Source: JABDDM01 sp038240295
Lineage (GTDB): Bacteria; Bacteroidota; Ignavibacteria; Palsa-1295
Length of the DNA: 33,987 nucleotides
NCBI GenBank assembly: GCA_038240295.1
Contig: JBBSDW010000013.1
Span: forward strand, 1 to 33,987
Reading direction: 5' to 3'
Positions 31,339-33,987 of the stretch are shown one piece after another. The notes below the pieces were generated by a model. The model was given only the letters and a program-made list of their open reading frames with translations. It searched no databases and was not told the DNA's origin. Both the position numbers and the translations under genes were made by a program. How positions within the stretch are numbered: position 1 is the stretch's first letter; every line of letters begins with the position of its first letter.

Positions 31339-31908
31339 CTATCTATAAAGCCCTTCACGCTCGATATATTCCCGAACCGGTTCAGGCACGAGATAACGAA
31401 CCGACTTCCCTTCGCGCACACGAGCACGAATCTCTGTACTCGAAATATCGATCAACGGCAGCTCCAGCAGCTTTACGTTCTCGGGCAGATCGGCTGCGTC
31501 ATCACGATCTGGACCTCGCGCAACCACGATCAGTGTTGCGAGCTGAGCGATCTCCTTGTAGCGATGCCACGTATCGAACGTCGCGAAATTATCGTAGCCG
31601 ATGATGAGCGACAATACCTTCATAGGTGATCTGAGCGCCAAAAGCGTATCGAACGTGTACGAAGGACCGCTTCGAACAAGCTCGATATCGGATACGTCAA
31701 ACGAGGCGTTATCCTGAGTCGCCAGCTCTGTCATTGCAAGGCGGTGATAGGACTCACTGATAGACTGACCCGCTTTGTGCGGCGGGAGGGCGGCCGGCAC
31801 GAACAGCACCTCATCGAGCACGCAAGCTTCCCGCACCTTCTCTGCCGCGATCAAATGCCCGAGATGGGGCGGATCGAACGTGCCTCCGAAGATCCCGATC
31901 CTCTTCAT
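31339..31908 (-). CDS. nadD: Nicotinate-mononucleotide adenylyltransferase
   Basis: NadD adenylates nicotinate mononucleotide to form deamido-NAD in NAD synthesis. The nucleotidyltransferase motif is GIFGGTFDPPHLGHLIAAE (residues 5-23), LFVPAALPPHK follows, and the C-terminal ISSTEIRARVREGKSVRYLV motif carries the SxxxIR signature. The length of 189 residues is typical. It starts 36 bases after the PorE-like gene stop, across a 16-bp tandem triplication, and its stop abuts the permease ATG. Confidence 0.95.
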   Translation of the reverse strand: MKRIGIFGGTFDPPHLGHLIAAEKVREACVLDEVLFVPAALPPHKAGQSISESYHRLAMTELATQDNASFDVSDIELVRSGPSYTFDTLLALRSPMKVLSLIIGYDNFATFDTWHRYKEIAQLATLIVVARGPDRDDAADLPENVKLLELPLIDISSTEIRARVREGKSVRYLVPEPVREYIEREGLYR

Positions 31909-31952
31909 GCTGCTATGACTGCTTGTTGCTATGACTTTTTGTTGCTATGACT
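31905..31952 (-). repeat. 16-bp triplication carrying extra copies of the upstream stop codon
   Basis: On the minus strand AGTCATAGCAACAA-type units repeat with 16-base spacing (31952-31937, 31936-31921, 31920-31905; the last copy diverges into the nadD start). The first unit contains the real end of the PorE-like gene (Lys-Ser-TAG at 31947-31945), so the stop-codon region is copied three times between the two genes. Confidence 0.85.
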
Positions 31953-33984
31953 TCAGAATTCGAAACTCTGTGCGGCGATTTTTCTGACGACCTTCGTCGG
32001 TGCTATTATCGGCTACCGGTTGCGTCATACCATAACCTTTGGCACGCAGACGCCTTGCAGTGATGCCGTGTCCAACAAGATACGTTTTAACTGCTTCCGC
32101 TCGCGATTGCGACAAGCGCATATTGAAATCGGCGGTGCCGACGGAATCGGTGTGGCCCGAGATCTCGATCCTGATCTTAGGATTCTGTTTCAGGAAGCGA
32201 ATAAGATTATTTAGCTCCGGGATCGACTCCGGCTGCAATGTCGCCTTGTTGAAATCGAAGAAGAGATTATTCAGCGCGATCGGCGCAGAGGTGGTATCGA
32301 TGGTGTGATCCGTCGGATGATTGCCGTTGCTCACATGCTTATTCGTCGTGTCGATCGGATGGTCGATGGTGTCGATGGGTTCTTCCGTCGTGTCGATCGT
32401 AGCAAAAATGCTGTCGACGCGAATAAGCGCTACGTTAAAGACGACTTCTTTGTAGGAGATCGTATCCGGCACCGTGTAGTTTTGTGAAAAGAAGGTATAG
32501 TGCGGTGCCGATGCAGTGACTGCAAACGAACGTCCGGTGCCAAGCGTCAGAAAATATTTGCCGGTGACAGCATTCGTATGATACACCGCGACGAGCGTAT
32601 TCGTTTTGAGATCGGTCACCTCGATATTTGCCGCGAGCGATTTGAGCGTCTTGCTATCATAAACGCGTCCCGCTACAACCGTGATGGGCCCAGGTTGAAA
32701 TCGCTTTGGCAGCGTAACCTGATAAATATCGAGATCGCCCTTCGGGTTCGAGCGCTGCGAACTATAATACATCAGCGTTCCGCGTGCGGGGATCGTCATG
32801 AACACATCATCGCCCTCGGTATTGATCGGCGAGCCAAGATTGACCGGCACCGACCAGGTGCCATCGTCAAGTTTGCGCGTGATAAATAGATCGTGATTGC
32901 CGAAGCCCGGATGACCGTTCGAAGAAAAATAAAGCGTTTTGCCATCGGCCGCAATAAAAGGGGAGCGCTCCGAAAATCGGGTGTTGACCTGCTCACCGAG
33001 ATTCGCCGGTTTGCCCCACGTACCGTCCGTCCCTTTATAGACGACCCAGATATCTTCGGAGCCATCGATCGAACCCGGGCGGCGGCTTGAGAAATACATC
33101 GTATGACCATCGGGTGTCAAACTCGGCTGCGCATCCCACTGCGCCGAGTTCACAAGCGAACCCAAATTCTGTGGACGCGAAAAATTATCACCCGCCAACT
33201 CTGATATATAAAGATCGCACTCACCAAATCCATCGGGACGCCGGCAGAGCGAATAATAAAGCGACTGACCATCTGCCGTAACCGAGGCAGCGCCTTCGTC
33301 GTCGGCCGAATTGATCGGAAGCGGGAGCGCCGCAGGTTTGCCCCAGTTGCCGGAAGTGTCTTTATGGACTACGAAAAGATCGTCGCCGTAATCACTCGTC
33401 TCGGCGTATTGCGTTCTGTTGGTCGAAGGCTGGCGCGAGGTGAAGTAGAGCGTCTCGCCATCGGCCGTTACCGAGGGACCAAATTCATCGTACTTCGAAT
33501 TGACATTCGGAGAAATGCCAGTCGGGTTGCTCGTGTCTTTTGGTTTCGCGCGTTCGGCGATGCATCCAAGATTAAACTGGATCCACCAATCTGCATCGTT
33601 CATCGCGAGCGTATCCGATTTCGAAACCGCGTGCATGCGGCGCACGAATTCCTTAAAATTTATCACCGCACTATCATGCTTCGTCACCGAGCGGTAGGAG
33701 AGCCCGAGATTATAGAACGAGTACACGTCGGATGCGGAATCGAGTTTGATCGCGCGCGTATAGAACTGGATCGCGAGCGGGTAATTGTGCAGCTTCTGGT
33801 ACATCGCTGCGATGCGCTCGACGGGATATGGATATTTGGGATCATTCGCGATCGCGGCGTTGTATTCGTACAACGCTTGCGAAAGCTGATTTTGCTGCTC
33901 GAACTCATATCCCGCGCGCGCATGCTTTAGCGACTCCGCATTATGCTGGGCGAACGAAGATCTAAAACTTAAAATACACGACAA
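31945..33984 (-). CDS. PorE-like TPR/beta-propeller/CRD/OmpA protein (5' partial)
   Basis: The domain order is: N-terminal TPR region (about 10-115), a PD40/WD40-type beta-propeller (about 160-430, with repeats such as SVTADGETLYFTSRQP, SLTPDGHTMYFSSRRPG and FIAADGKTLYFSSNGHPG), a carboxypeptidase-regulatory-like beta-sandwich (about 435-530), an Asp/Thr-rich PIDT-repeat linker (about 540-575), and an OmpA C-terminal peptidoglycan-binding domain (FFDFNKATLQPESIPELNNL, ISGHTDSVGTADFNMRLSQS, RAEAVKTYL). This is the architecture of PorE, a T9SS component that binds peptidoglycan; many Bacteroidota encode several such paralogues, so the assignment to T9SS is inference. The frame runs to the window edge and the TTG at 33984 falls inside what looks like a signal peptide, so the true start lies outside. 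Confidence 0.85.
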   Translation of the reverse strand: MSCILSFRSSFAQHNAESLKHARAGYEFEQQNQLSQALYEYNAAIANDPKYPYPVERIAAMYQKLHNYPLAIQFYTRAIKLDSASDVYSFYNLGLSYRSVTKHDSAVINFKEFVRRMHAVSKSDTLAMNDADWWIQFNLGCIAERAKPKDTSNPTGISPNVNSKYDEFGPSVTADGETLYFTSRQPSTNRTQYAETSDYGDDLFVVHKDTSGNWGKPAALPLPINSADDEGAASVTADGQSLYYSLCRRPDGFGECDLYISELAGDNFSRPQNLGSLVNSAQWDAQPSLTPDGHTMYFSSRRPGSIDGSEDIWVVYKGTDGTWGKPANLGEQVNTRFSERSPFIAADGKTLYFSSNGHPGFGNHDLFITRKLDDGTWSVPVNLGSPINTEGDDVFMTIPARGTLMYYSSQRSNPKGDLDIYQVTLPKRFQPGPITVVAGRVYDSKTLKSLAANIEVTDLKTNTLVAVYHTNAVTGKYFLTLGTGRSFAVTASAPHYTFFSQNYTVPDTISYKEVVFNVALIRVDSIFATIDTTEEPIDTIDHPIDTTNKHVSNGNHPTDHTIDTTSAPIALNNLFFDFNKATLQPESIPELNNLIRFLKQNPKIRIEISGHTDSVGTADFNMRLSQSRAEAVKTYLVGHGITARRLRAKGYGMTQPVADNSTDEGRQKNRRTEFRILKS

Positions 33985-33987
33985 GAA

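Overview
The window looks like a compact chromosomal segment from a Gram-negative member of the Bacteroidota/Chlorobiota (FCB) superphylum, possibly a Kapabacteria- or Ignavibacteria-like lineage. The supporting signs are a secreted enzyme with a type IX secretion (T9SS) C-terminal sorting tail, a PorE-like TPR/beta-propeller/OmpA protein, lipopolysaccharide sugar phosphatases (KdsC- and GmhB-like), an outer-membrane beta-barrel, and a long type-2-like isoleucyl-tRNA synthetase. The phylum assignment is inference. No rRNA, tRNA, CRISPR array, transposase or prophage gene was seen.

Layout. (1) 1-1690: the tail of an unidentified gene, atpG, then a 0.4 kb non-coding repeat patch that runs into a decayed hicA toxin remnant. 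(2) 1685-10238, plus strand: yggS, divIVA, a glycosyltransferase, ileS, a histone-H1-like/DksA fusion, lspA and rluD. Apart from the glycosyltransferase this follows the ylmE-divIVA-ileS-ylyA-lspA-ylyB order known from Firmicutes. (3) 10251-13255: an EVE-domain gene (minus) divergent from gatB-tpiA (plus). (4) 13233-18616: a T9SS-tailed sorbosone/glucose dehydrogenase-like protein, a rhamnosyltransferase-like GT2 and DsbD on the minus strand, with kdsC divergent. (5) 18585-28254, minus strand: a SPOR-like membrane protein, an outer-membrane barrel coupled to a 1188-residue TPR protein, GmhB, a WcaJ-type phosphoglycosyltransferase and a GT4; this is an envelope/exopolysaccharide block. (6) 28433-33987, minus strand: a terminator, trxB, queG, a lone ABC sugar permease, nadD and a PorE-like protein cut by the window edge.

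Genes are very tightly packed: ATGA/GTGA overlaps, abutting stop/start codons, and 3' ends that overlap between convergent genes. The joint themes are cell-envelope assembly (LPS, exopolysaccharide, T9SS, lipoprotein processing, periplasmic redox) and translation (IleRS, GatB, RluD, QueG).

The most unusual signals are the histone-like/DksA fusion with an HxxC second zinc pair, the hairpin-rich 147-bp tandem repeat that appears to have truncated a hicA gene, and two unrelated 16-bp triplications at gene junctions, one multiplying a start codon and one a stop codon. Others are a perfect 11-bp hairpin straight after the lspA stop inside rluD, and a duplicated palindrome/terminator element between trxB and the GT4 gene. 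I found no clear evidence of a wholly new multi-gene system.
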